A stretch of DNA of 64,000 nt from BD2-11 sp965221785 (GTDB taxonomy: Bacteria; Gemmatimonadota; Gemmatimonadetes; Longimicrobiales; Gaopeijiaceae), in NCBI GenBank assembly GCA_965221785.1, contig CBDCSR010000003.1, positions 682,001-746,000 on the forward strand, in the 5' to 3' direction. Both the position numbers and the translations under genes were made by a program. A model generated the notes under the pieces. It did not search any database. It saw only the letters and a list, made by a program, of their open reading frames with translations, and was not told the origin of the DNA. Of this stretch, positions 55,213-63,740 are shown in pieces (within the stretch, counting starts at the first letter, position 1; every line of letters begins with the position of its first letter).

Positions 55213-56973
55213 ATGGACGCGCACGCGCACGCCCACGAGATGCCGTGGATTCGGCGTTACATCTTCTCGACCGACCACAAGACCATCGCCATTCAGTTCC
55301 TCCTGATGAGCCTGTTCTTCCTCGTCGTGGGGGGATTGCTGGCGATGATGATCCGGTGGCAGCTGGGCTTCCCGAGCGAGCCCATGCCCGGAGGCATGCT
55401 CCTGCCCGACGAGATGATGGCGCCCACGCCGGACGGGGCCATCATGCTGCCGGAGTTCTACAACTCGCTGGTCACCATGCACGGCACCATCATGATCTTC
55501 TTCGCGATCATGCCGCTGCTCGTGGGCGTCTTCGGCAACCTGCTGATCCCGCTTCAGATCGGCGCCGACGACATGGCCTTCCCGCGGCTCAACATGGCGT
55601 CGTTCTGGATGGCGTTCCCGGCCGGGCTGCTCATGCTGGTGAGCTTCGCGGTCGAGGGAGGGGCGGCCGGAGCGGGATGGACGTCGTACGCGCCGCTCAG
55701 CGCAAGCGGGGAATACACCGGCGTCTATCTGGGACAGCAGCTCTGGCTGATCAGCCTCACCATCCTGGGGTTCGCGTCGCTCGCGGGTGCGGTCAACTAC
55801 ATCACGACCATCATCAACATGCGCGCGCCCGGGATGACCTGGTTCCGGATGCCGCTGGCCACCTGGGCGCTCTTCATCACCGCGATCCTGATCCTGCTGG
55901 CGATTCCGATTCTGGCGGGCGCGCTGATCATGCTGCTCTTCGACCAGACCATCGGGACCGGGTTCTTCCTCCCGGCCAGCGACGGCGAGCCGCTGCTCTG
56001 GCAGCACCTGTTCTGGTTCTTCGGGCATCCGGAGGTCTACATCCTCATCCTGCCCGCGATGGGCATTACCTCGGATGTGCTGGCCAACGGCGCGCGCAAG
56101 CCCGTCTTCGGCTACCACGCCATGGTGCTGGCGATCGTGTCCATCGCCTTCCTGTCATGGATCGTGTGGGGGCACCACATGTTCCAGAGCGGAATGAACC
56201 CGATGCTGGGCACCACCTTCATGATCACGACCATGGTCATCGCGGTGCCGTCCGCCATCAAGGTGTTCAACTGGCTGGGGACCATCTACAAGGGCAACAT
56301 CCACCTGCACACCCCCATGCTGCACGCCCTGGGCTTCGTGTCGATGTTCATCATCGGCGGGCTCTCCGGCGTGTTCATGGCCTCGACCCCGGTCGACGTC
56401 TACATCCACGACACCTACTTCATCGTGGCGCACATCCACTACGTGCTCTTCGGCGGCAGCCTGTTCGCGATCTTCGCCGGCGTCACCTTCTGGTATCCGA
56501 AGATGTTCGGCCGCCTCATGAACGAGAAATGGGGCAGGATCCACTTCTGGCTGACGTTGGTCCTCTACAACCTGGTGTTCTGGCCCATGCACTCGATCGG
56601 GATCCAGGGGCACATGCGGCGCATCTACGATCCCACCCAGTACGAGTTCCTGCAGCCCCTGCAGCCCATAAACGAGTTCATCACGTTCTGCGTGTTTGCG
56701 CTGGTGGCGGTTCAGGCGATCTACGCCCTCAACTTCATCATCAGCATCTGGAAGGGGAAGAAGGCCGGCAACAACCCGTGGAACGCCAACTCCCTGGAGT
56801 GGACGGTGCCCTCGCCGCCGCCGCACGGAAATTTCGAACTGGTGCCGATCGTCTATCGCGGGCCCTACGAGTACTCCGCGCCCGATGTGGAAGAGGACTA
56901 CTGGCTGCAGGACACGCCGCCGCCCAGCGAGACCGCGGCGCCGGCGCTCGAACCCCAGCCGGTAGCGGACTAG
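55213..56973 (+). CDS. coxA: Cytochrome c oxidase subunit I
   Basis: This 586-residue haem-copper oxidase catalytic subunit has about 12 transmembrane helices. Low-spin haem ligands are H90 and H409; the high-spin haem ligand is H407 (VAHIHYV). CuB ligands are H272, H321 and H322, with H272 and Y276 forming the His-Tyr pair in GHPEVY. E274 in that motif and K350 (AIKVFNW) mark the D and K proton channels of the A1 type. It reduces oxygen to water and pumps protons. Confidence 0.97.
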   Translation: MDAHAHAHEMPWIRRYIFSTDHKTIAIQFLLMSLFFLVVGGLLAMMIRWQLGFPSEPMPGGMLLPDEMMAPTPDGAIMLPEFYNSLVTMHGTIMIFFAIMPLLVGVFGNLLIPLQIGADDMAFPRLNMASFWMAFPAGLLMLVSFAVEGGAAGAGWTSYAPLSASGEYTGVYLGQQLWLISLTILGFASLAGAVNYITTIINMRAPGMTWFRMPLATWALFITAILILLAIPILAGALIMLLFDQTIGTGFFLPASDGEPLLWQHLFWFFGHPEVYILILPAMGITSDVLANGARKPVFGYHAMVLAIVSIAFLSWIVWGHHMFQSGMNPMLGTTFMITTMVIAVPSAIKVFNWLGTIYKGNIHLHTPMLHALGFVSMFIIGGLSGVFMASTPVDVYIHDTYFIVAHIHYVLFGGSLFAIFAGVTFWYPKMFGRLMNEKWGRIHFWLTLVLYNLVFWPMHSIGIQGHMRRIYDPTQYEFLQPLQPINEFITFCVFALVAVQAIYALNFIISIWKGKKAGNNPWNANSLEWTVPSPPPHGNFELVPIVYRGPYEYSAPDVEEDYWLQDTPPPSETAAPALEPQPVAD

Positions 56974-57045
56974 ATGCTCGTCTTCGTTTCGCCGGCGAAA
57001 CCGCATTCCCTCCAGTGACCTGGAACTTCAGGAGCTAGCTGACGC

Positions 57046-57681
57046 ATGAGCCAACCAGCCGCATCGACAGCCGACCGGCATCCCATGCCCGGGATGATGG
57101 TCTACAACGTAAAGCTGGGAATGTGGATCTTCCTGCTGTCGGAAGTGATGTTCTTCACGGCCCTGATCGGGTCCTACATCATCCTCCGATTCGCCCACCC
57201 GGATCATTTCGCCGAGCCCGGTGCGGTGCTCAACGTGCCGCTCACGGCATTCAACACGTTCGTGCTGATCTGCTCGAGCGTGTCGATGGTCAAGGCCTAC
57301 GCGGCGATCACGCAGGGCGATCAGAAGGGGCTCAGGTTCTGGCTCCTGGTGACGATTCTGCTGGGCACCTTCTTCGTCGGGGTTCAGGTGGTCGAGTACA
57401 TCATCCTGGCCCGGGAGGGATTCGTTCCCATGGTGGAGCTGTACGGAGTGGCCCACGAAATCGAGGGAGCCGCCCTGTACGGAGCCACGTTCTACACGAT
57501 GACCGGATTCCACGGGACCCACGTCACCATCGGGATTCTGTGCATGTGGTTCGTGCTGTACCGGGCGTGGCAGGGCAAGTACTCTGCGGACAACTACGGG
57601 GCGGTGGAGATCATGGGTCTCTACTGGCACTTCGTGGACCTGGTGTGGATCATCCTGTTCACCATCGTTTACCTGATCTGA
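57046..57681 (+). CDS. coxC: Cytochrome c oxidase subunit III
   Basis: This 211-residue subunit has five transmembrane helices, the short form of subunit III seen in many bacterial oxidases. Family motifs are KLGMWIFLLSEVMFF and GFHGTHVTIGI, plus the C-terminal YWHFVDLVWIILF. It lies 72 bases after coxA and has AGGAG upstream. Confidence 0.96.
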   Translation: MSQPAASTADRHPMPGMMVYNVKLGMWIFLLSEVMFFTALIGSYIILRFAHPDHFAEPGAVLNVPLTAFNTFVLICSSVSMVKAYAAITQGDQKGLRFWLLVTILLGTFFVGVQVVEYIILAREGFVPMVELYGVAHEIEGAALYGATFYTMTGFHGTHVTIGILCMWFVLYRAWQGKYSADNYGAVEIMGLYWHFVDLVWIILFTIVYLI

Positions 57682-57724
57682 TCATCGGGGCGGATCGCCG
57701 CCTGGAAACCAAGGAGACACCCGG

Positions 57725-57991
57725 ATGGCAGGCAACGGGCAAGAACCCAGATACTTCCTGATCTGGTTCATACTTTTCGTTCTGACGATGGCCGAGGTGG
57801 GGTACGCGTTTCTCGCCCTCCCGCAGTGGCTGCTCGCCACGGGTCTGATCCTCATGGCGCTCTGGAAGGCCCTGCTGGTGGCGCTCTACTACATGCACCT
57901 GAAGTTCGAGCCCAAACGGCTGTGGATCCTGGCTGCGAGCCCGCTGCCGCTGGCGGTGATTCTGGTGATCGCCGTGCTGACGGAGTTCTGA
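57725..57991 (+). CDS. coxD: Cytochrome c oxidase subunit IV
   Basis: This 88-residue subunit has three transmembrane helices and belongs to the prokaryotic subunit IV family, with the motif WKALLVALYYMHLKFEPK. It has a strong AAGGAG ribosome-binding site. It is the last gene before the terminator hairpin at 58053, so coxBACD probably ends the long transcript. Confidence 0.93.
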   Translation: MAGNGQEPRYFLIWFILFVLTMAEVGYAFLALPQWLLATGLILMALWKALLVALYYMHLKFEPKRLWILAASPLPLAVILVIAVLTEF

Positions 57992-58052
57992 TCGGCTGAC
58001 GGCGGGGAAGCCGCGGCACGCAAGCCGCGCGCCTCCTTTCCCGGGTTCCGAC

Positions 58053-58090
58053 AAGCCCTGACCGTGCCCGATGCGGCGCGGTCAGGGCTT
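58053..58090 (+). terminator. Strong terminator hairpin after coxD
   Basis: A perfect 12-base-pair stem, AAGCCCTGACCG (58053-58064) and CGGTCAGGGCTT (58079-58090), closes a 14-base loop, and the descending arm runs into TTTCT. It lies 62 bases after the coxD stop and probably ends the cytochrome-cox transcript. The A/T ends could let it act in both directions. Confidence 0.7.
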
Positions 58091-58221
58091 TCTGGTGGAT
58101 GCACGGCCCTGGCTGCTCTTGCGGCAACCGGCAAGGCGGGCCCAACGTCACGGATAGCCATGGGCTATGTCGCGCGTTCGGGGACGCCGGTTTCCTCCGG
58201 CCCAACTGAAGGAGGCGGTCC

Positions 58222-59178
58222 ATGTTCGTGAAGCGGTTCTTCTATCCCGGAGCCCTGTCGGGGATGCTCGGCGCCGTTGCGATGGCGCTGTGGTTTCTGG
58301 CCATCGACGCATCACAGGGCCAGCCCTTCCGCACCCCGGCGTTCCTGGAAGCCGCCCTCCTGGGCCGTGACACGGTCGCCGTGGCTCCGGGCAACATCGT
58401 GCTGTACTCCGTGATTCACCTGGCGCTCTTCGCGCTGGCCGGCGTGGCGGTGGCCTGGCTGCTGGGCAGGATCAGGGCGGTGCCCGGCGTGCTCGCGGGG
58501 CTGATCGTCGGATTCGTGCTGTACGAGCTGGTGTTCTTTGCGAGCGTTGCGGTTACCGGGGTGGACATCGTCGAGAGCCTCGGCTGGCTGGAGTATCTGA
58601 CCGGCAATCTGATCGCCGGGGTGACGCTGGTCGGCTACCTGCACATGATGGGGGCGGCGCCGGAGGTCAGTTGGTGGTCGATCATGCGCCGCCAGCACAT
58701 CCTGACGGAGGGGATCGTCGCGGGGCTGATCGGGGCGGCAGTGGTGGCGGTCTGGTTCCTGATCTTCGACGCGGTTTCGGGGCAGCCCTTCTTCACGCCC
58801 AGCGCGCTGGGCTCGGCCCTGTTCCTCGGGGTCACCGACCTCGACGCCGTCTCGATCCACATGGGGGCGGTGGTAGGTTACTCCGCCGTGCACCTCGGCG
58901 CGTTCGCGGTGATGGGGGTGGTCGCGTCGGCCGTCCTTACGCAGGCGGAGGAAGTGCCGCCGCTCCTGCTCGGCGCCGTGCTCCTGTTCGTCGCCTTCGA
59001 GGCCGCCTTCATGGGCTTCATCGCGCTCGGGGCCGAGTTCCTGCTCGGTCCCCTGGCCTGGACGTCGATCGCGTTCGCGAACGTGCTGGCCGCAGGCGGG
59101 ATGGGATACTACCTGTGGCGCAAGCACCCGAAGCTGCGCGCCGCCTTCGCCGCGAATCCGATGGACAGGACGGCCTGA
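58222..59178 (+). CDS. Membrane protein with internal duplication
   Basis: This 318-residue integral membrane protein has about eight helices in two similar halves. The segments AMALWFLAIDASQGQPFRTP (first half) and VAVWFLIFDAVSGQPFFTP (second half) are clear repeats, each followed by a second pair of helices with an H in the same place (YSVIHLALFALAG and YSAVHLGAFAVMG). The family is unknown to me. It has a GGAGG site and lies after the terminator, so it is a separate unit. Function cannot be assigned. Confidence 0.8.
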   Translation: MFVKRFFYPGALSGMLGAVAMALWFLAIDASQGQPFRTPAFLEAALLGRDTVAVAPGNIVLYSVIHLALFALAGVAVAWLLGRIRAVPGVLAGLIVGFVLYELVFFASVAVTGVDIVESLGWLEYLTGNLIAGVTLVGYLHMMGAAPEVSWWSIMRRQHILTEGIVAGLIGAAVVAVWFLIFDAVSGQPFFTPSALGSALFLGVTDLDAVSIHMGAVVGYSAVHLGAFAVMGVVASAVLTQAEEVPPLLLGAVLLFVAFEAAFMGFIALGAEFLLGPLAWTSIAFANVLAAGGMGYYLWRKHPKLRAAFAANPMDRTA

Positions 59179-59199
59179 GGGGCGGCGGGCCGCCGGCTG

Positions 59200-60954
59200 C
59201 TACCGCCCGCGCACCTCGTGCCGCCGTAGCACCCGGCCGGGGAGGGCTCCCGTCAGCTCGCCTCCGTCGACCACCGCCTCACCGTTCACGAACACGTACT
59301 CGATGCCCTCGTTGCCGCCGCCCGGATTGATGATCGTCGCGTGGTCCTGCACCCGCGGATAATCGAAGGCGACCAGGTCGGCCTTCTGTCCCGGGCGGAT
59401 GTACCCGCGGTCGGGGAGCCCGATGATCTGGGCGGGCAGGCCGGTCGAGGAGCGGACGAAGAACGGCAGCGTGATGGTGCCCTTGTCGCGAACGTAGGTC
59501 GCGATCTTGTGTGGATACGTCCCGTAGTACCGTGGATGCCGCCCCGGACCCGGGTTCGGCACGATTCCACCATCCGTGCCGGTCGCGGTAAAGTCCTGCC
59601 GCATGTAGCGCTCGACATCCTCGGGGCTTCCGGCCAGCGGACGGAAGCGCACGCCGGAGCGGACGGAAGGCTCGCTGTCGAGCGCGAACTGGATGACCTG
59701 CTCCACCGGTGTACGCCCGCTGGCCTTGGCCACCTCCGCCAGCGTGCGCCCCACGAGTGACTCGTCCTGGGGCGCGATGACGATTACGTGCCGGTCGGCC
59801 CCGCCCTGGAGGTCGAGCATGTACTCGATGTCCGCGACCATCTCGGGGTAGATTTCCGGATCGCCCAGGTGGGCGCGAAGGTTGTCCTTGTAGTTCGCGA
59901 AGAGCTCGCTGTTGATGACCCGCCACTTCGGGTCGTCCAGCCCGCCGCCGCGGCTCTCGCCCAGCGGCGCATAGTACCACGCCGGAATCACCTCCGCTGA
60001 ACCACCGCCGAAGGTCTCGTAGGGGTACTGGTCGAGGTAGACCTGGATGCCCTCGGCGCGGGCACGCTTGATCGCGGCCACGTCGGTCGCCGACTGGCCC
60101 CATGTGGTCGGACCTTTCGCCTTGATGTGCGTGCCCACCACGCGGATGCCGGTTTCGCGCCCGATGCGAATGGTCTCGCCCATGCCGTCGGTGGCCGTGA
60201 GCCTCCAGCCCCGCGGCCAGGTCGGAGGCGGCGTGTACTCGTCCACGATGCTCGGGGTGAGCCAGAGCGGAAGCGGGGACTGGCTGCGCTGGTGGGAGTA
60301 GTAGAAGCCGTCGTAGTCGGCGACGACGTGTGCCAGGGCGATGATCTCCTCGGTCGTGGAGAAGCGCCCGGGCCGGTACTCGGGTCCGGCGCCCAGCCCC
60401 CAGGCTCCGGCCTCCATCCCCTGGCGGACCTCGGCGACCATCACCGCGATCTCCTCCGGAGTCGCGTGGCGCTCGTAGTCGTAGCCCATCGCGACGGTGC
60501 GAACCGTGGCGTGGCCGACCATCGGAATCACGTTCAGCGCCGTGCCCCCGTTCTCGTACCCCGCGATCTCGGCTTCCAGGGGCCAAACGGGATTTCGTCC
60601 GTCCGGCCCGAACACGACGGTCGTGATTCCCTGGGCGACGAGATTGGACGCGCGCCGGATCTCGATGTCCCCGTTGAACAGGCTGCGGTCGGCATGCGAG
60701 TGCATGTCGATGAACCCGGGCGTGACGTGGAGCCCGGTCGCGTCGATCTCACGGGCCGCGCTCGCACCGGCCAGATCCCCCACCGCGACGATCTCGCCTC
60801 CGGAGACGCCCACATCCGCGACGAACGCGGGATTGCCAGTGCCGTCCAGCACCCGTCCCCCTCGAATCAGCAGGTCGAAGGACTGAGCCCGGGCGGTGAG
60901 GGGATGGACGGCGATGGCGAGCAGGATGGCGAGTGGAATAGTGAAGCCGCGCAT
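59200..60954 (-). CDS. N-acyl-D-amino-acid deacylase-like amidohydrolase
   Basis: This 584-residue exported amidohydrolase has a signal peptide (about 1-23). Metal ligands begin with H85 and H87 in DMHSHADRS. Further family elements are VVGTHIKAKGP (bridging region and histidine) and PSVRSGVRFRPLAG. The D-aminoacylase family removes acyl groups from D-amino acids; the substrate here is unknown. The C-terminal strand has GYIRPGQKADLVAFD, usual in this superfamily. GGAGGA lies just before the ATG. Confidence 0.9.
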   Translation of the reverse strand: MRGFTIPLAILLAIAVHPLTARAQSFDLLIRGGRVLDGTGNPAFVADVGVSGGEIVAVGDLAGASAAREIDATGLHVTPGFIDMHSHADRSLFNGDIEIRRASNLVAQGITTVVFGPDGRNPVWPLEAEIAGYENGGTALNVIPMVGHATVRTVAMGYDYERHATPEEIAVMVAEVRQGMEAGAWGLGAGPEYRPGRFSTTEEIIALAHVVADYDGFYYSHQRSQSPLPLWLTPSIVDEYTPPPTWPRGWRLTATDGMGETIRIGRETGIRVVGTHIKAKGPTTWGQSATDVAAIKRARAEGIQVYLDQYPYETFGGGSAEVIPAWYYAPLGESRGGGLDDPKWRVINSELFANYKDNLRAHLGDPEIYPEMVADIEYMLDLQGGADRHVIVIAPQDESLVGRTLAEVAKASGRTPVEQVIQFALDSEPSVRSGVRFRPLAGSPEDVERYMRQDFTATGTDGGIVPNPGPGRHPRYYGTYPHKIATYVRDKGTITLPFFVRSSTGLPAQIIGLPDRGYIRPGQKADLVAFDYPRVQDHATIINPGGGNEGIEYVFVNGEAVVDGGELTGALPGRVLRRHEVRGR

Positions 60955-61096
60955 GGGTCGTTCCTCCCCTGAATTCCCTGAAGTTGCCGGACGGCAGCGG
61001 CGTGACCGGCTTTCCTGAAGAGTACGCAGGTCACGGGCCGTCCGCGAGACGACTACCTCGCGCGTCAGGCTCCCGGCAGGGAGCTGGATGACGGCG

Positions 61097-61300
61097 TTAC
61101 CGCCCCTTGCCCGCGAGAAAGTCCGCCAGCCGCGAGAGGTAGTAGGCGAGCAGGATGCCCAGCGTCAGGAAGACGATCCCGAGCAGGAGATCTCCGAGGG
61201 AGGACGAGCGGGAGTACTGAACGAACTCGTAGCCCGAGAAGGCCAGGCAGAAGATGATGCCCGAGTAGATGAGAAAGCGGTGGAACCCGATCAGGGACAT
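61097..61300 (-). CDS. Small two-helix membrane protein
   Basis: This 67-residue protein has two hydrophobic segments (FLIYSGIIFCLAFSGYEFV and LLLGIVFLTLGILLAYYLS) and a basic C-terminus. No family is recognised. It lies 49 bases after the Trm112-like gene on the same strand and is probably read with it. Confidence 0.62.
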   Translation of the reverse strand: MSLIGFHRFLIYSGIIFCLAFSGYEFVQYSRSSSLGDLLLGIVFLTLGILLAYYLSRLADFLAGKGR

Positions 61301-61349
61301 GAGATGGTCCGGTTTCTCCAGGCGCGCCGGCGGGAGCGCGGCGGGTGCG

Positions 61350-61604
61350 TCAGATGTTGTCGACGGCGACGGCCTCGTCGATGAGCATGATGGGGATGCC
61401 GTCGCGTATCGGGTACAGGACCGCGCCGTCCTCGCGGACCAGTCCCGCCGTGACCGGATCGGTCAGGAGTTCGCCGCCCCGGTTGCGTACCGTGCCCCCT
61501 TCGACGGCCCGGTTGAGCGCCGTCAGAAGATCGTCTCCGGCCATGCGCAGCGGGGTGCGCGTTTCCGGGCAGACGAGGATGTCGAGGAGTTCCGGGTCGA
61601 GCAT
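61350..61604 (-). CDS. Trm112/UPF0434-family small protein
   Basis: This 84-residue protein starts MLDPELLDILVCPETRTPL, the pattern of Trm112-like proteins (UPF0434/YcaR in bacteria). It ends in LYPIRDGIPIMLIDEAVAV, the second conserved part. Eukaryotic Trm112 activates methyltransferases; the bacterial role is unclear. Only one cysteine of a possible zinc site is present. AGGAAG precedes the ATG. Confidence 0.85.
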   Translation of the reverse strand: MLDPELLDILVCPETRTPLRMAGDDLLTALNRAVEGGTVRNRGGELLTDPVTAGLVREDGAVLYPIRDGIPIMLIDEAVAVDNI

Positions 61605-61777
61605 GCGCTTCCTGAGTTCCGTCGCGGTTTCGGGAGATCGGGACCCTTCCCCGGAGACATCCGTAAGTTATCATTGCAGGGGAATCGATGGAAACGCCCG
61701 TCCACCGTCGGCCCCCGGAGGTCGCGACGCCCGCGCGCGCCCAATACGACGATCCTCCCATCCTCGGCAGGCAATCG

Positions 61778-62326
61778 ATGCTCCTACCCGCCCATGCTCC
61801 GGATTGCAACCGGCGCCGGAGACTGTCGCCGCGTCTCGGCCACCTGCTTCTCGTGTCCTTTCTCCTGGCGTTGCCGCTCCTGGGCTGCCGCTCGAACGGC
61901 TCCGAGGGCGACGCGCAGTCCGGGTCCGAGGCGTCCGAGACAGTCATGCCGGCGGGACCCGGCCGCGACCTTGCCTGGGTGATCATCGGCGCGGATACGG
62001 TGGTCGCCGAGATCGCGCGCACGCCGGATCAACGCAGCCAGGGGCTCAAGGACCGCGACTATCTCGCGCCCGGCGCCGGGATGATCTTCGTGTTCGACGA
62101 CGAAGAGGTCCGCTCCTTCTGGATGCAGGACACCTACATCCCGCTCGATATCGCCTACCTGGATGCGAATGCCCGCATCATCGACATCCAGCAGATGGAG
62201 CCCGAGACCACCCGTCTGTACACGTCCTCCGGCCCGGCCATGTTCGCGCTGGAGGTGCCGCAGGGCTGGTTTGCGGAGATGGAGATCGCCATCGGGGCGC
62301 AGACGGAGATCGTGTTCGGGAACTAG
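61778..62326 (+). CDS. DUF192 lipoprotein
   Basis: This exported protein has a lipobox LLALPLLGC and a C-terminal DUF192 domain. Diagnostic parts are RTPDQRSQGLKDRDYL and MIFVFDDEEVRSFWMQDTYIPLDIAY. The domain is beta-rich and of unknown function. I prefer the ATG at 61778, which gives a 37-residue signal segment. An ATG at 61688 with AGGGGAA upstream would add 30 residues of poor composition but has a better ribosome-binding site, so the start remains open. Confidence 0.82.
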   Translation: MLLPAHAPDCNRRRRLSPRLGHLLLVSFLLALPLLGCRSNGSEGDAQSGSEASETVMPAGPGRDLAWVIIGADTVVAEIARTPDQRSQGLKDRDYLAPGAGMIFVFDDEEVRSFWMQDTYIPLDIAYLDANARIIDIQQMEPETTRLYTSSGPAMFALEVPQGWFAEMEIAIGAQTEIVFGN

Positions 62327-62347
62327 CGTGGCGCGCTCTCGCGTTTG

Positions 62348-63625
62348 TCAGTCCCGGTTGATGATGGCCTCGTAGACGAGCGGTCTCAGAAGGCGGTCGA
62401 GCGGTGCCGCGCCGTAGGGCTGAAGCTGCGTCCACGCCATTGCGACGATCTCCTCGCGGGGGTCCACCCAGAAATAGGTGTTGGCAATCCCCGACCACCA
62501 GTAGCTTCCCGCGTTTGCGCCGACCGAGACGGCGAAGCCCAGGCCGAACCCCTGGTCGTCCAGTCCCGGCAGGATGGGGATCATCTCGTCAGGCAGGTGG
62601 TTGCCGGTCATGAGGCGGACGGTCTCGCGCCGCAGGAGCCTCACGCCGTCGAGTTCGCCGCCGCCCAGCAGCATTCGGCAGAAGCGGAGGTAGTCGCCGG
62701 CCGTCGAAACCAGGCCGCCGCCGCCGGAAAGCCAGGTCGGGGGACGGGTGAAGGGGCCGTCGCCGGGAATCCCCGCCGGGCCGAGGCCGTCGCCGCCGCG
62801 GCGATACATCGCGGTGAAGCGGTCGAGCTTGCCGGCCGGAACGCGAAACCCGGTATCCTCCATGCCCAGCGGCTCGAAGATGCGCTCGCGGAAGAAGTCG
62901 CTCAGGGACTGGCCCGATACCACCTCCACGACCCGGCCGAGCACGTCCGTGGACACGCTGTAGTTCCAGCGCGCGCCGGGATCGTCGATCAAGGGCAGCG
63001 ATGCGATGGTGGCGACCCTCGTTTCCAGGTCGCCGCCCGGGCCTTCGGGGAGCGCGTTCAGTTCGCGGTTGTACATCGAGTCGACGGGGCTGTCGCCGAA
63101 GAATCCGTAGGTGAGCCCCGACGTGTGCAGGAGCAGATCGCGGATGAGGATGGGCCGGCTGGGCGGCCGGGTTCCTCCGTTCTCGTAGACCCGGACGTCG
63201 GCGAAGCCCGGGAGGACGCTCCCGAGTTCGTCGTCCAGCGCCAGAAGGCCGTCCTCGACGAGGATCATCGCCGCGACGCTGGTGACGGGTTTGGTCATGG
63301 AGTAGATGCGGAAGATGTCGTCGGGCTCGAGGCGGTCCTCGTCGCGGATGCGCCACCCCTGTGCGTGCCAGTGCACGATCTCGCCCCTTCGGGACACCAG
63401 GGTCATGATTCCCGCCGTTCCGTTGCCGTCGATCAACCTCTGCATGGTTGGCGGGATGCGGGCGAGCACCTCGCTGGACATGCCCACCTCCTCGGGCTCG
63501 GCGGTGATCCACTGTTGCCGGGATCCGGCGGACAGGGCCAGGACGGTCCCGGCCAGCGCGAGGAGGAGAGCGATGGAGAAGGAACGGGGCGCGGCGCGCG
63601 GCGCATCGTTCGGCGTGAGCTTCAT
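62348..63625 (-). CDS. Serine hydrolase, class C beta-lactamase family
   Basis: This 425-residue exported penicillin-binding-protein-like serine hydrolase has a signal segment (about 15-35) and the nucleophile motif SMTK (S109, K112), with YSV of WNYSVSTDVLG as the second motif. GSYWWSG gives the third, where KTG usually lies. Such enzymes act as esterases, peptidases or beta-lactamases; the substrate is unknown. I used the ATG at 63625, in front of the signal peptide; the frame is open to the window end without further family sequence. Confidence 0.9.
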   Translation of the reverse strand: MKLTPNDAPRAAPRSFSIALLLALAGTVLALSAGSRQQWITAEPEEVGMSSEVLARIPPTMQRLIDGNGTAGIMTLVSRRGEIVHWHAQGWRIRDEDRLEPDDIFRIYSMTKPVTSVAAMILVEDGLLALDDELGSVLPGFADVRVYENGGTRPPSRPILIRDLLLHTSGLTYGFFGDSPVDSMYNRELNALPEGPGGDLETRVATIASLPLIDDPGARWNYSVSTDVLGRVVEVVSGQSLSDFFRERIFEPLGMEDTGFRVPAGKLDRFTAMYRRGGDGLGPAGIPGDGPFTRPPTWLSGGGGLVSTAGDYLRFCRMLLGGGELDGVRLLRRETVRLMTGNHLPDEMIPILPGLDDQGFGLGFAVSVGANAGSYWWSGIANTYFWVDPREEIVAMAWTQLQPYGAAPLDRLLRPLVYEAIINRD

Positions 63626-63740
63626 GCGGGTTTCCGGTTCGGTGTGGATGCGGGTCCCGGGCGGACGGGATTCCATGCGGGACAACATGGCCGTGACGAT
63701 CCCCTTTCGCGACCGTGCCGCCCGGGCAACTTTGCGGGCC

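Noticed and set aside
54430..56118. Long minus-strand frame opposite coxB/coxA
   Set aside because: coxB and coxA are certain from their metal ligands; the opposite frame is a His/Asp/Arg-rich shadow.
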